Source of the DNA: Syntrophaceae bacterium
GTDB lineage: Bacteria > Desulfobacterota > Syntrophia > Syntrophales > PHBD01
Direction: 5' to 3'
Length of the DNA stretch: 64,000 bases
NCBI GenBank assembly: GCA_013177825.1
Contig: JABLXX010000002.1
Location: forward strand, 62,001 to 126,000
Shown here piece by piece: positions 59,501 to 64,000 of the stretch (the first letter of the stretch is position 1; the number at the start of each line of letters is the position of its first letter). The notes beneath the pieces are model-generated. The model made no database searches. It was not told the origin of the DNA and saw nothing but the letters and a program-made list of their open reading frames with translations. The translations under genes and the position numbers were made by a program.

Positions 59501-62500
59501 CGACTCGGGCGCCGGGATCATCGCGCTGACCGTCGGCGTGGCCGGCTCGGGCGTCGTGGCGGTGAACGCCACGGGGTATGGCAACTGGATCCAGAACACG
59601 GTGGACGCCTCCATCCGGAACGGATCGAACGTCCACTCCGCCGGCCTCATGGAGCTGACGGCGGACGACGACTCCAGCGTCCGGTCGCTGGCGGTCAGCG
59701 TCGCCGGGACGGGCGCCGTGGCCGTGGGGGCCCTCATCGGCGTGAACGTGATCACCAACACGGTGACGGCGGAGATTTCCGGATCGACCGCCGCGAGCGA
59801 TTCGACCCTGAACCTCGCCGCCGGGAGCACCTCCGGCATCATGGCGCTGACGGCCGGCGTGGCCGCCTCGGGCGCGGTCTCGGTCCTGGTTTCCTTCTCG
59901 GGCAATGTCATCACGAACACGACCCGGGCGGCCGTCACCTCCGGGTCGAACGTGGACGCGGCGGGTGCCGTGAGCATCTCGGCGAAGGACACCTCCGTCG
60001 TTGATGCCCTGTCCTTCGGTGTCTCCGGGACGGGAGGCGTCGCGGTGGGGGTGGCGATCTCCACGAACGTCATCGCGAACACCATCGAGACGGCCGTCTC
60101 CGGTTCGACCCTGGACGCGACGGCGGGAGGGATCGACCTGACCTCCGAGTCGTCCGCCGTCATCCGCGCCCTGGCCATCGGCGTGTCCGGATCCGGCGGG
60201 GTGGCCGTCCAGGTGACCGCCATGGGGAATGCCATCGCCAACACGGTGAAGGCGAGGATCTCCGGCTCCACGGTGAACGCCGCGGGCGACGTCTCGCTCC
60301 TGGCGCAGGACATCGCGCCCAGCCTGATCCCGACGTGGATCGTGCCCGCCGACCAGGCGGCCACGCTGAACGAAAACCTGGCCGGCTCGCCCGTCGACCT
60401 CACCGGGAACATCCTGGCGGTGATGGTCAGCGTGGCCGGGACCGGCGGCGTCGCCGTCAACGGCGCCCTCTCGGGGAATGTGATCAACAATACCGTCCTG
60501 ACGGAGATCGACGGCTCCACCGTCCACACGGCCGGCGGGGCGGACACGGTCGAGACGTTCAACCCGGACGGTACGGTCAGCATTGCCGACGACACGATCG
60601 ACCTGGGAGCCGGCCACGGCCTCCGGACCGGCGACGCGGTGGTCTACGACAGCGGCGTGGGGACGGCCATCGGCGGCCTCACGGACGGCGCGACCTATTT
60701 CGTCATCGAGGTCGCCGGCGACGCGAACAAGGTGAAACTGGCCGCCAGCGCGGCCGATGCATACGACGGTGTTACCATCGACCTCAAGGCGGGAGCGACG
60801 GGGGCTGCCCACAGCCTGAACCGGGAGAACAACAGCGTGTTCCTGAACGCCCGGTCGAAGGCGGGAATCGCCGCCCTGACCGTGGGTGTGGCCGGTTCCG
60901 GCGCCGTGGCGGTGAACGCCACGGGCTTCGGGAACGTCATCACGAACAGCGCCACGTCCACCATCAAGGGCGCCTCCCACGTCCACGCCGGAGGACTGGC
61001 GGACCTGACGGCCACGGACACCTCGCTGGTCCGCTCCCTGGCCGTGAGCATCGCCGGCTCGGCGGTCGGCGTCGGCGCCCTCATCGGGGCGAACGTGATC
61101 ACCAACACGGTGGGCAGCGAGATCACCGGCTCCACGGTCATCACCGGGGCCATCCTGAACCTGCACGCCGAATCCGATGCGGGCATCCTCGGCTTCACCG
61201 GCGGAGTCGGGGCCGGCGGCGTCGGCGTGATCCTGTCGCTCTCGGCGAACGTCATCACCACCACGACAAAGGCGTACATCAACGCCGCATCCGACGTGGA
61301 CGCCACCGGCACGGTGAGCCTCCTGGCGAAGAACACCTCCAGCATCGACGCCCTGGCCATCGGCGTCGCCGCCGGCGGGGCGGCGATCGGCGTGGCCCTG
61401 GCGGCCAACGTCATCACCAACACAATCGACGCGGCCATCAGCGGCTCCGCAGTGGATGTCACCGCCGGCGGCCTGAACGTCACCGCCGAGTCGTCGGCCA
61501 TCATCCGGGCCCTGGCCATGGGCGTGTCCGCGGGCGGATTCGCCGTCAACGTCTCGGTCCTGGGGAATGTGATCGTCAACACCGTCACCGCCAGGATCAC
61601 CGGCTCCACCGTCTACGCCTACGACGATGTCAGCCTGACGGCGCGGGACATCGCACCAAGCATCATCCCCGACTGGATCGTGCCGTCCGACGACCAGGAC
61701 GACCTCGACGGCTTCCTGGCCGACTCTCCGGCGGACCTGACCAACGCCAACATCCTGGCGGTCCTGGTCGGTGTGGCCGGCGCCGGCAGCACGGCCGTCA
61801 ACGTGTCCCTCTCGGGGAACAGCATCACCAACACGATCGCCGCGGACATCGTCGGCTCGACGGTCCGGTCCGGCGTGAGCGCCGCCGGGGCCACGACCCA
61901 TGCCGGGTCCGACGTGTCGCTCGGCGCCCTGTCGGGATCGCGCATCCTCGCCATCACGGCGGGCGTCGGCGCCTCCGGCGACGTGGCCGTGAACTTCACC
62001 GGCTTCGGGAACCTGATCGGCGTCGGCAACGTGAATCCCGACGTCGAGGCGGCCATCAAGGGCGGCTCCTACGTCCGCACGAGCGGCGCCGTGAACCTGA
62101 GCGCCCTCGACGAATCCAGCATCATCACCGTCGGGCTCAGCATCGCCGCCTCCGGCGGTGTGGCCGTCAGCGGCGTCGTCGGGTACAACCGGATCGAGAA
62201 CAGCCTGCTGGCGCAGGTCGCCGGCTCCACGGTCATCGCCGGGACGAGCCTGGCGCTGACCGCCCGGTCCGACGCCTACATCTTCAGCTTCGTCGGCGGC
62301 GTATCCGGCTCCGGCATCGTGGCCGCGCAGTTGTCCGTGACGGTCAACGACATCGACAACGACGTCGAGGCCTCCATCGTCAACGCCGTTGTCGACACGG
62401 TCGACACCCGCTCGACCGTGAACACCGGGCTGAGCGTGTCCCTCACGGCGCGGGATGCCTCCACCATCGACTCGATGGCGATCGGCCTCGCCGCGTCCGG

Positions 62501-64000
62501 CATCGTGGGAGCCGGGGGAGCGCTGTCCAAGAACTTCATCGGCAACGCCGTCGCGACGTCCGTCACGTCGTCGGACGTCACGGCCGGCTTGAATGTCTAC
62601 CTGACCTCGGAGACGATCGCCGTCATCCGCTCCTTCGCGGCGGGACTCGCCGGCGGCGGGGCCGGCGCCCTCCAGGCGTCGATCACCCTGAACGAGCTTA
62701 GGAACTCCACCACCGCCGTCATTACCGGATCCACCGTGACGGCGGGCTACACGATCCAGGTCTCCGCGTCGGACAAGGCGCCCGCCTCGGTCCCGGACTA
62801 CACGACGAGCATGCTGATCCCCACGGACGTGATCGCCGACATCCTGGATCTCGTGTCCGACACGGGGGTCTCCAAGACCGCGAACATCCTCTCCTTCGCC
62901 GGCAGCATCGGCGGGGCGGGCCTGGCGGCGGGCAGCGCGGCGGCCTCGGACAACGACATCGAGAACACCATTGAGGCCAGGATCACGAACTCCACGGTGA
63001 CGTCCACCTACTCGGACGTGGTCGTCATGGCCGAGTCGAGCGCCAAGATCGTCTCCCTGGCGGCGGGCATCGGTGCAGCGGGAATCGCCGCCCTGAGCGC
63101 CTCCGTGACGACGAACGACATCGCCAACACGACCACCGCCGCCATCACCGGGACATCGACCGTCTCGGCGGGGGACGACGTGCATGTCGAGGCCACGAGC
63201 GGCGCCACGATCGACTCCGCGGCCATGACCCTCTCCGGCGCCCTTGTTGCGGCCCTCGGAGCGTCCGTGGTCACGAACACCGCCGGCAACACCACGAAGG
63301 CCTACGTGGACGGCACGTCGGCCGCCCAGAAGGCGAGGATCACGAAGGCCGACCAGGTCTCCATCAGCGCCTCCTCCACGACCGCCCTCAACGGCGTCAG
63401 CCTGGGGGCCAGCATCGGGATGGTGGCGGCGGGCGCCATGGTTTCCCGGTCCACCGTGGACGGAACCACCTGGGCCTACGTCGGGGACTACACGGAGATC
63501 GGCCAGCAGGCGGGCAGCAGCGTCGGCTCGCTCAGCATCGCCGCGACATCGACCGACTCCGCCATCACGAAGGCCTACGCCGTCTCGGCGGGCATCGGGG
63601 CCGGAACGGGCAACGACGCCAAGTCGACCATCACACCCGACACCAGGGCTTCCATCGGCAACACCTCCCTCCGCGTGACCGGGGCCGTGGACGTGGCCGC
63701 CCAGGCCAGCGTCAGCGCCTATGCCGAGACCTACGGCGTCAGCGCCGGAGCCCTGTCCGTGGGCGTGTCCCTGGCGGAGGCCACCGTGTCCCCCGAGGTC
63801 AAGGCCTACGTGGGAGGGAGCGGCTCGACCATCCGCGCCGGCAGCCTGTATGTTTCCGCGACGGAGACCTACCCCACGAGCGGCTATGCCGCCAAGACCT
63901 ACGCGACCGGCTCCTCCGGCGGCCTCATCGGGATCAACGCCACGGAGAGCACCGCCTCGAACACGGGAACCGTCTCGAGCTACGTGGCTGACGGAACCAC
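44559..64000 (+). CDS. Giant RTX/beta-helix surface or secreted protein, runs off the window (at least 6,480 residues)
   Basis: One plus-strand frame opens at 44559 (AGAGG eight bases upstream) and I met no stop reading to 63998, so the gene is at least 19.4 kb. Order of parts: a basic N-terminus with an LEPR-XLL motif (EALEPRLLLSAD, residues 31-42); a low-complexity Ala/Thr linker; a DUF4347 domain at about 126-320 (EIIIVDPSIPDAQ, DAVYILSHGASGEISLG, DVLLYGCDVAAGGTGIEF); RTX-like calcium-binding blocks at about 345-2065; a short array of another domain at about 2220-2485; a second acidic repeat zone; a long beta-helix/filamentous-haemagglutinin-like stretch; and a six-part super-repeat at about 4380-6210. 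No classical signal peptide is seen. Known relatives of this layout are giant adhesins or agglutinins exported by type I systems; exact function is unknown. Confidence 0.85.
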   Translation, partial: MWRLKNRKKGTAAAGKSGNGHGKKPRPYQFEALEPRLLLSADIVIPVDDLNAIAGTLPVVVEEAAPAETEAVQAADNLDPAAVVETTGSDKAAEAGVKVPTATTDASATDNSSPAAVPTAQDSRCEIIIVDPSIPDAQSLIETLLKESGQEWSVASVVDDGQDGTSVAPLSGGQGDSASSASDTTDKSGIFIYYLDSDKDGVRQVTDILKQYTNLDAVYILSHGASGEISLGTTAVLQGVLQERAAEVAAWGDSLKDGADVLLYGCDVAAGGTGIEFVRTLSSLTGADVAASTDKTGAAEAGGDWDLEYRTGAIEAAALFASGDGGYRHLMQDFVGTTANETLTGTNSGDNYIFSDGWGTDVVSETGATGTDTLNFSAVTADLTFTIHANGTVSVTDGTNSLSGVANIERIIGGSGDNTFVFENGVVFTGTIDGGTGGTNTLDYAAWTTSVTVDLAGGLATGTSGVSNIRNVRGGSAADTLKGDGQANAFTGGAGNDTLTGRAGDDTYRITDGGGTDTIVEVTGEGSDTLDYSLYTSAVTANLTAGTATDTAGVASIENVTGGAGNDVIVGDANANVLYGGAGNDTITGGGGADVLGGGTGVNTLTGGTEDDTYMLAGGTDTIVEYADEGSDTLDYSAYSTGVTVTLGGAATGVSGIVTSIENVTGGTGNDVLTGDDKANVLSGGAGNDTLSGGADDDVLAGGAGDDTYVFAAGGGTDTILESAAEGSDTLDYSAYGSAVTVDLGAGTATATAGVGNIENVIGSTGNDTITGDANANVLAGGAGDDTLSGGAGNDTLSGGSGTNTLSGGTDDDTYVLTSGSMNTITENAAEGSDTVDYSSYAAAVTATLGGAATGVSGSLVNIENLTGGAGNDVLTGDANANILKGGAGNDILVGGTGNDTYAFGNGWGTDTIVDSSAVTDTDVLDFSAVSANLAVMVLASGALSVTSGTNALNNVAVAERIVGGSGNNTFTLAAGANFAGSVDGGTGGTNTLDYSAWTTDVIVNLFGGAATGIGGAVSNIRNAAGGSGSDMFIGDANANVFTGGAGDDYYYFFVDGEADTIVEAAGSGSDTLDYSEYGASVTVNLATGMATDVVNGFSNIENVVGSTEADTITGDTNANYIAGRAGNDILAGGGGNDTYIFKDGWGTDTITDSAGTDTLDFSAVTYDLTFTIHADGTVSVTDGTNTLSRIADVEKLIGGKVDNTFVFEDGAAFAGTIDGGDGLTNTLDYSAWTAGVAVNLPAGTATGTSGVTGINKVVGGTASDTIAIADTWGTVTVGDASAADTDVLDLSSVSADLTVTFNADGTVSVSDGTNDLTVTSNIERIVGGSGNNTFAFESGATFAGTIDGGTGGTNTLDYSAYTTAVSVNLSTGTATGIGGGAAGKFSNIRNVTGGSGADTLTGDASANVLAGGAGNDTLSGGAGDDTYVFAAGGGTDTIVEAADSGSDTLDYSAYTTAVAVNLTAGTATGTAGVGNIENVTGGSGNDTITGDANANILSGGSGNDTLTGGDGDDTYVFEDGWGTDTVTDSAGTDALDFSAVTAVLTHTLSGSGTLSVTDGTNALSGITGMESVAGGQGSDRFAFANAATFSGTLDGGAGANTLDYSSYTTAVVVDLGAGTALAGAVTATVGNIQNVIGGSGADTLTGDAEDNILAGGAGNDVLTGGAGNDTYVIKAAGGTDTIGDSGGSDTLDYSGYTGGSVSANLTAGTATGVTSGFSGIENVIGSSANDALTGAAGNNVYSFTNGWGTDTISDPGTTGNTLDFSAVTVDLTFTLHTDGTVSVTDGTNALNRIGNIDKLVGGQGSNRFVFEDGAAFAGILDGGLLGTSTLDYSAYTTAVTVNLGAGTATGTSGVVHMDNVTGGAEDDTITGDAGNNVLTGGLGDDTLAGGTGDDTYVITATSGTDTITEGSDYDDGSDTLDYTGYAGAVAVDLAAGTATGTDGIGEIENVNLGSGSEILSGSTTDNTFIFHNGWGTDTITNAGVMDYDTLDFSAVTTNLVFSILADGSLTVTSGANTLTVGTGIDNIIGGQGVNHFDIAADSVFNGYIDGGTGTTTLDYSAWTEAVEIDLTAYGLRENTGDAPGSNGILNIDTIIGGTSGEDSLTGPMAANTWTITGANAGTLSNSIGTISFTSFENLTGAADFDDLFAIAAAGSISGTISGNVYGVSSGTDTVRLSGGTFTRVTYSVFSSDAGLISRDTDNLKYRYMEAVEDASTATTRVFTSAGATVNLGATPAAGETWTVTVDGTAYSHVVTGATTAKVTFSGAPVEGDVWTVRVGATDYTYTLGSGEGLNEAVAGLAALIDAADGYAAVAEGSVLSVVKLAGGAMTVTADVTDTAGAAAAVDGTTALTSTVALSGTVTLNDVWWLIVDGAGYSHTVAAGDTLSGIAAALAAQINAVAGFTASVDNGVIAVTKLAGVEMNVSTSLPALGSATIVETESLESVVAALAALVDAADGYAAYVNGDGAIAISRLDGTTPGVTVTVPARVTKSVVLATTGDDHIDLDWDGSNWTVTSLYGTFGDFTFKDPTGTLTLNAGAGNDTITVGAVAETGELVIDGGTGTDSVSLEVDAVAGTPKSITFGASDVRLGGAVQFAYANMESGRNVIVNATSGADTITLASSGANYTVSAGTFGTITLADPGTGGSLTIRGGAGNDSISAAGITTFAAGLRVEGGDGTDSLTLGSGTFANVAFAADIETVTADAATIADFVFNARPATANRVTVSRPEAGKITITDDSDLGITTVVIKDPTSSLTINTDYNAPYTTTEYIHLQALGNFSADLTLDGGSLNKNLDGSDEVVIEGSLYLTGHTLKVQAETITVNSGVTVSTSYGSGQAGSIQFDGYHINIGTNAQLLAQGSTTDTSGDISLLAVDDDALLTPFLSIDLTDVDVTVATGAEIRGRDVTILATADSTKFLTADDWYTNYPANILGSLIEGLTKIGAGVAVAQADSDIDIQTGTTITSRDFTAYAKSAVYLSASPTTFMVGVSLGIALTDASTTMAGSLTATGDATFRATTDQTLDIVCDTTGLKGIAGSVAIGVIVSNTNAVVTDDAVLTVGDDLYVQADTADAVRVMARSTAGKDGSVAVAIAFTYEDGETNAFLDGKATVGGDIEVNALMVQNSVDVKKLFVIPSTSIGTSASAGVGDDSKGDYLDDAKSGAISKITTPIKNWVTKKWYEFKNKQPDDSKSTEPSYDVAAGLAIAVDTNTTTARIGDGNADLDNKNGEVQAAGSVKVYSSIANAPYVSGGASTENNDDAKIPKGSNKFSGAFGVTIGVYENDAQAYINSKAKVDAGADLTVQAETLTDYVWSGWSNIVEPTLENPTYTTENAEADITVTNGDIVEVCSNNTGGGDVGTWYEYIGNAPSHEINLVTEDFSDTDLWESINPYARKALGLITNLTTYINSDLGTSNWLANDWTSATASGEALAIAGAVTFLDLTNKAGAVIKSDALINQEADATPLTDRNVIVQAVNHNEAVHFIGNISLPDPIGIVKDWDRTKSAKENLKEGLDPSGTSGDKGAVGVSVGIFLYNDDAIARIEDGVLLDADSLNVSAETVVLDITLGASGGNSENLAINGVVLVNVVQNRTIAQIAGGAVIDVGSGDAGDGSSAVSVSATDTSYVICVAGSVAVSEATGIGASVGVNYVSRDTQAVIGDLATDTPTAVGDKGSFTSDGNVKVNAKNDGFIGAFAVSGAIAAPSNKPESPTTKPNNPGTGGTQGSDGSSKSNSDLSNWQSKWGDLLKEGVDKGKLSGNIAGTTKTETNQTSQNKSGVGVSGSVAINIVDDDARAYVLNTGAFTVSNGVLDLDAANSTGVISLAGAVAFAKSTGTGSATGVAGGFAISVLSGTTDAYVDGAVSLATKGLTIDAVRFGWLVSLAAGFAGATGSKGTGVAGSVGVNIGNYSTEAALRNIAGTVYINGDVLLNAEDETYLIAVAGSAAFGSKAGVGVAIGFSYTENTILAQLSQLDDFTITGVLNLDATADGLIVAVTGSVGVSTGGSNDSGGYAGAGTVSINLLKNTVKSEILDTVTGADNALGITLNAQDDTDIYSFAGAFAAGKKAGLGAAIAVNSVDNDVLTLVKDSTLGTLGAFNDTASEEGTVVTLAVAGAGSQKLAIAGSVAMNIFNNVIDAQVIGSTIVAAGLIRMAAQDKETSVALGGGIAVSTGQGAVGAAIGVNLVFNTVTARLQTSTLNSTGSTIDIEALAEEVLVSVTLGGAGGEKFALGGSIAANIVMNTIEASVYGGSVLDANGLGAATGDIGITASDRTTSVLVAGGFAGSSKAAVGVAASTTYIENQVRAVVDGSNITTSDGQVTIEAGVGQPATAADPSAIGLGTSGVELPTTSSSSVINVTAGGAGSGKFAAGVGISVNTINNTIEAVVTNGSSIDSYGSVGLSAVDASVIDAIAFGGAGAGSIAGGGAISANVITNRIRTAVEDSTIHAGVNFAGTPGTTLTNANATVTLGATSSSIIRALGIGVSGGGDVAISVTALGNAVANDVTSTISGSTIMAGGDVALSSSDIAPGILPSWMLPADKQAQLDDALDGSPLEPEANILAIMVSVAGSGKVAVGVSLMGNVVNNEVRTKIDDSTVLAGVNAQTAATLNSNANVRLTSLSDAAIMAITVGVGASGQVAVQATGFGNVIANSIESSIIGGSIVRTGGLVDLTATDQSQITSFGLSIAASGNAAISAIVGANVITNSVTAQISGSTVSSGSTLNIDAQNKATIFSFAGGVAASGSVAVQVTIAANVVANTTEASINDKVFDDSGRVIDGSASASTVTAGGNVTISATDTSSIDALAFGVAGSGAVSVGVALGANVITNTILAGIDGSTLTAAAAAGVGLSAKSSAVIRTVAVGVSASGTVAVQVTAMGNVIANDVTAVISDSTVMAGKDVTVKAEDVAPSLIPSWIVPADRADELNDNLAGSPVDLDGNILAIMVSVAASGTVAVNASFMGNVITNDVQATIDHSTVTTTNGGKIDLDADSGAGIIALTVGVAGSGVVAVNATGYGNWIQNTVDASIRNGSNVHSAGLMELTADDDSSVRSLAVSVAGTGAVAVGALIGVNVITNTVTAEISGSTAASDSTLNLAAGSTSGIMALTAGVAASGAVSVLVSFSGNVITNTTRAAVTSGSNVDAAGAVSISAKDTSVVDALSFGVSGTGGVAVGVAISTNVIANTIETAVSGSTLDATAGGIDLTSESSAVIRALAIGVSGSGGVAVQVTAMGNAIANTVKARISGSTVNAAGDVSLLAQDIAPSLIPTWIVPADQAATLNENLAGSPVDLTGNILAVMVSVAGTGGVAVNGALSGNVINNTVLTEIDGSTVHTAGGADTVETFNPDGTVSIADDTIDLGAGHGLRTGDAVVYDSGVGTAIGGLTDGATYFVIEVAGDANKVKLAASAADAYDGVTIDLKAGATGAAHSLNRENNSVFLNARSKAGIAALTVGVAGSGAVAVNATGFGNVITNSATSTIKGASHVHAGGLADLTATDTSLVRSLAVSIAGSAVGVGALIGANVITNTVGSEITGSTVITGAILNLHAESDAGILGFTGGVGAGGVGVILSLSANVITTTTKAYINAASDVDATGTVSLLAKNTSSIDALAIGVAAGGAAIGVALAANVITNTIDAAISGSAVDVTAGGLNVTAESSAIIRALAMGVSAGGFAVNVSVLGNVIVNTVTARITGSTVYAYDDVSLTARDIAPSIIPDWIVPSDDQDDLDGFLADSPADLTNANILAVLVGVAGAGSTAVNVSLSGNSITNTIAADIVGSTVRSGVSAAGATTHAGSDVSLGALSGSRILAITAGVGASGDVAVNFTGFGNLIGVGNVNPDVEAAIKGGSYVRTSGAVNLSALDESSIITVGLSIAASGGVAVSGVVGYNRIENSLLAQVAGSTVIAGTSLALTARSDAYIFSFVGGVSGSGIVAAQLSVTVNDIDNDVEASIVNAVVDTVDTRSTVNTGLSVSLTARDASTIDSMAIGLAASGIVGAGGALSKNFIGNAVATSVTSSDVTAGLNVYLTSETIAVIRSFAAGLAGGGAGALQASITLNELRNSTTAVITGSTVTAGYTIQVSASDKAPASVPDYTTSMLIPTDVIADILDLVSDTGVSKTANILSFAGSIGGAGLAAGSAAASDNDIENTIEARITNSTVTSTYSDVVVMAESSAKIVSLAAGIGAAGIAALSASVTTNDIANTTTAAITGTSTVSAGDDVHVEATSGATIDSAAMTLSGALVAALGASVVTNTAGNTTKAYVDGTSAAQKARITKADQVSISASSTTALNGVSLGASIGMVAAGAMVSRSTVDGTTWAYVGDYTEIGQQAGSSVGSLSIAATSTDSAITKAYAVSAGIGAGTGNDAKSTITPDTRASIGNTSLRVTGAVDVAAQASVSAYAETYGVSAGALSVGVSLAEATVSPEVKAYVGGSGSTIRAGSLYVSATETYPTSGYAAKTYATGSSGGLIGINATESTASNTGTVSSYVADGT
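45597..50760 (+). repeat. RTX-like calcium-binding repeat region of the giant protein
   Basis: About 40 units of the G-G-x-G-x-D-x-x type, for example GGAGNDTLSGGAGDDTYVF and GGSGNDTITGDANANVL. They are embedded in longer repeats of roughly 90-150 residues that restart with DTLDYSAYTTAV or DTLDFSAVTADLTFTIHADG and end with a cluster of nonapeptides. Asp-rich nonapeptides fold into a beta-roll only with Ca2+, typically outside the cell. The DNA repeats are diverged enough that no exact long tandem copy stands out, which points to ageing rather than recent expansion. Confidence 0.85.
51230..52010 (+). repeat. Tandem array of a WTV-VDG-type domain within the giant protein
   Basis: Three to four consecutive copies of a pattern such as GETWTVTVDGTAYSHVV / GDVWTVRVGATDYTYTL / NDVWWLIVDGAGYSHTV. 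The last two are followed by a helical AVAGLAALIDAADGYAA- or SGIAAALAAQINAVAGFTA-like stretch and then a beta part with VVKLAG or VTKLAG. Copies are 80-100 residues. I have seen comparable units in other giant repeat proteins but cannot name a family; they sit between the calcium-binding part and the beta-helical part and may be spacers or ligand-binding units. Confidence 0.6.
57700..63200 (+). repeat. Higher-order super-repeat of about 1.1 kb in the giant protein
   Basis: The region is built from subunits of about 55-70 residues sharing the pattern I-x-A-L-A-x-G-V-A-x-S-G-x-V-A-V, then GNVITNTV, then a GSTV-like turn and a beta strand. Six such subunits make a larger unit recognisable by one special subunit with DIAPSLIPSWIVPAD. 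Its aspartate codons start at 58113, 59250, 60309, 61647 and 62772 (the fifth, DKAPASVPDY, is diverged), giving intervals of 1137, 1059, 1338 and 1125 bases. The long interval is explained by an inserted module at about 60549-60840 (GLRTGDAVVYDSGVGTAIGG). Four to five units are visible. Confidence 0.75.

Noticed and set aside
47340-63185. Minus-strand open frames of 600-1,500 codons opposite the giant gene
   Set aside because: Their residues are low-complexity (Asp/Gly/Arg/Val-rich or Ala/Pro/Thr/Val-rich) mirror images of the plus-strand repeats. They arise because codons whose complement is a stop (TTA, CTA, TCA) are avoided in this GC-rich gene.

Overview
This GC-rich, gene-dense 64 kb window is bacterial chromosome. 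It most resembles a strictly anaerobic, syntroph-like member of the Desulfobacterota (former Deltaproteobacteria, perhaps Syntrophales). That is an inference from gene content (branched-chain amino-acid import, thiolase, a MaoC-phosphotransacetylase fusion, Co/Ni ECF transporter, type IV pilus ATPase) and from a repeat with TGTTGAAAAA ends; no rRNA or tRNA gene is present to confirm it.

Layout. 1-226 is the tail of an EF-hand protein. 399-9062 (minus strand) is a compact recC-recB-recD operon. 9433-17133 is an accessory island: a small orphan antitoxin-like gene, then on the minus strand a complete type I restriction-modification locus (hsdR-hsdM-hsdS) followed by a three-gene toxin / zinc-finger antitoxin / ImmA-IrrE protease module with its own promoter. 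17358-25983 holds a SagB-type nitroreductase, a group of ion-related membrane proteins (SLC13 permease with RCK domains, MscS channel, a decayed DUF389 gene, a K+ channel), a MaoC-phosphotransacetylase fusion, PspC, a lipoprotein and a ferritin-like protein. 26023-35607 (minus strand) is a SPOR/TPR protein, an ABC-F ATPase, a PilT-like ATPase and the five-gene liv branched-chain amino-acid ABC transporter. 35953-38625 is a cbiMQO-type ECF cobalt/nickel importer. 38829-41334 carries a membrane-anchored metallo-beta-lactamase-fold protein, a secreted cupin and an acetyl-CoA acetyltransferase.

The last third is the most unusual part. After a repeat-bearing, gene-poor stretch (41335-42985) comes a TolC-like outer-membrane protein and then one reading frame that starts at 44559 and is still open at the window edge (at least 6,480 codons). 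It encodes a giant surface or secreted protein: an N-terminal LEPR-XLL motif and DUF4347 domain, about 40 RTX-like calcium-binding repeats, a short array of a different domain, a long beta-helix-like region, and a higher-order super-repeat of about 1.1 kb. The long open frames on its opposite strand are composition shadows.

Working together: RecBCD and the type I system are natural partners in handling foreign DNA, and the toxin module beside hsdS may act as a guard or a stabiliser. TolC next to an RTX-rich giant suggests type I secretion of an adhesin, although no HlyB/HlyD partners are in the window.
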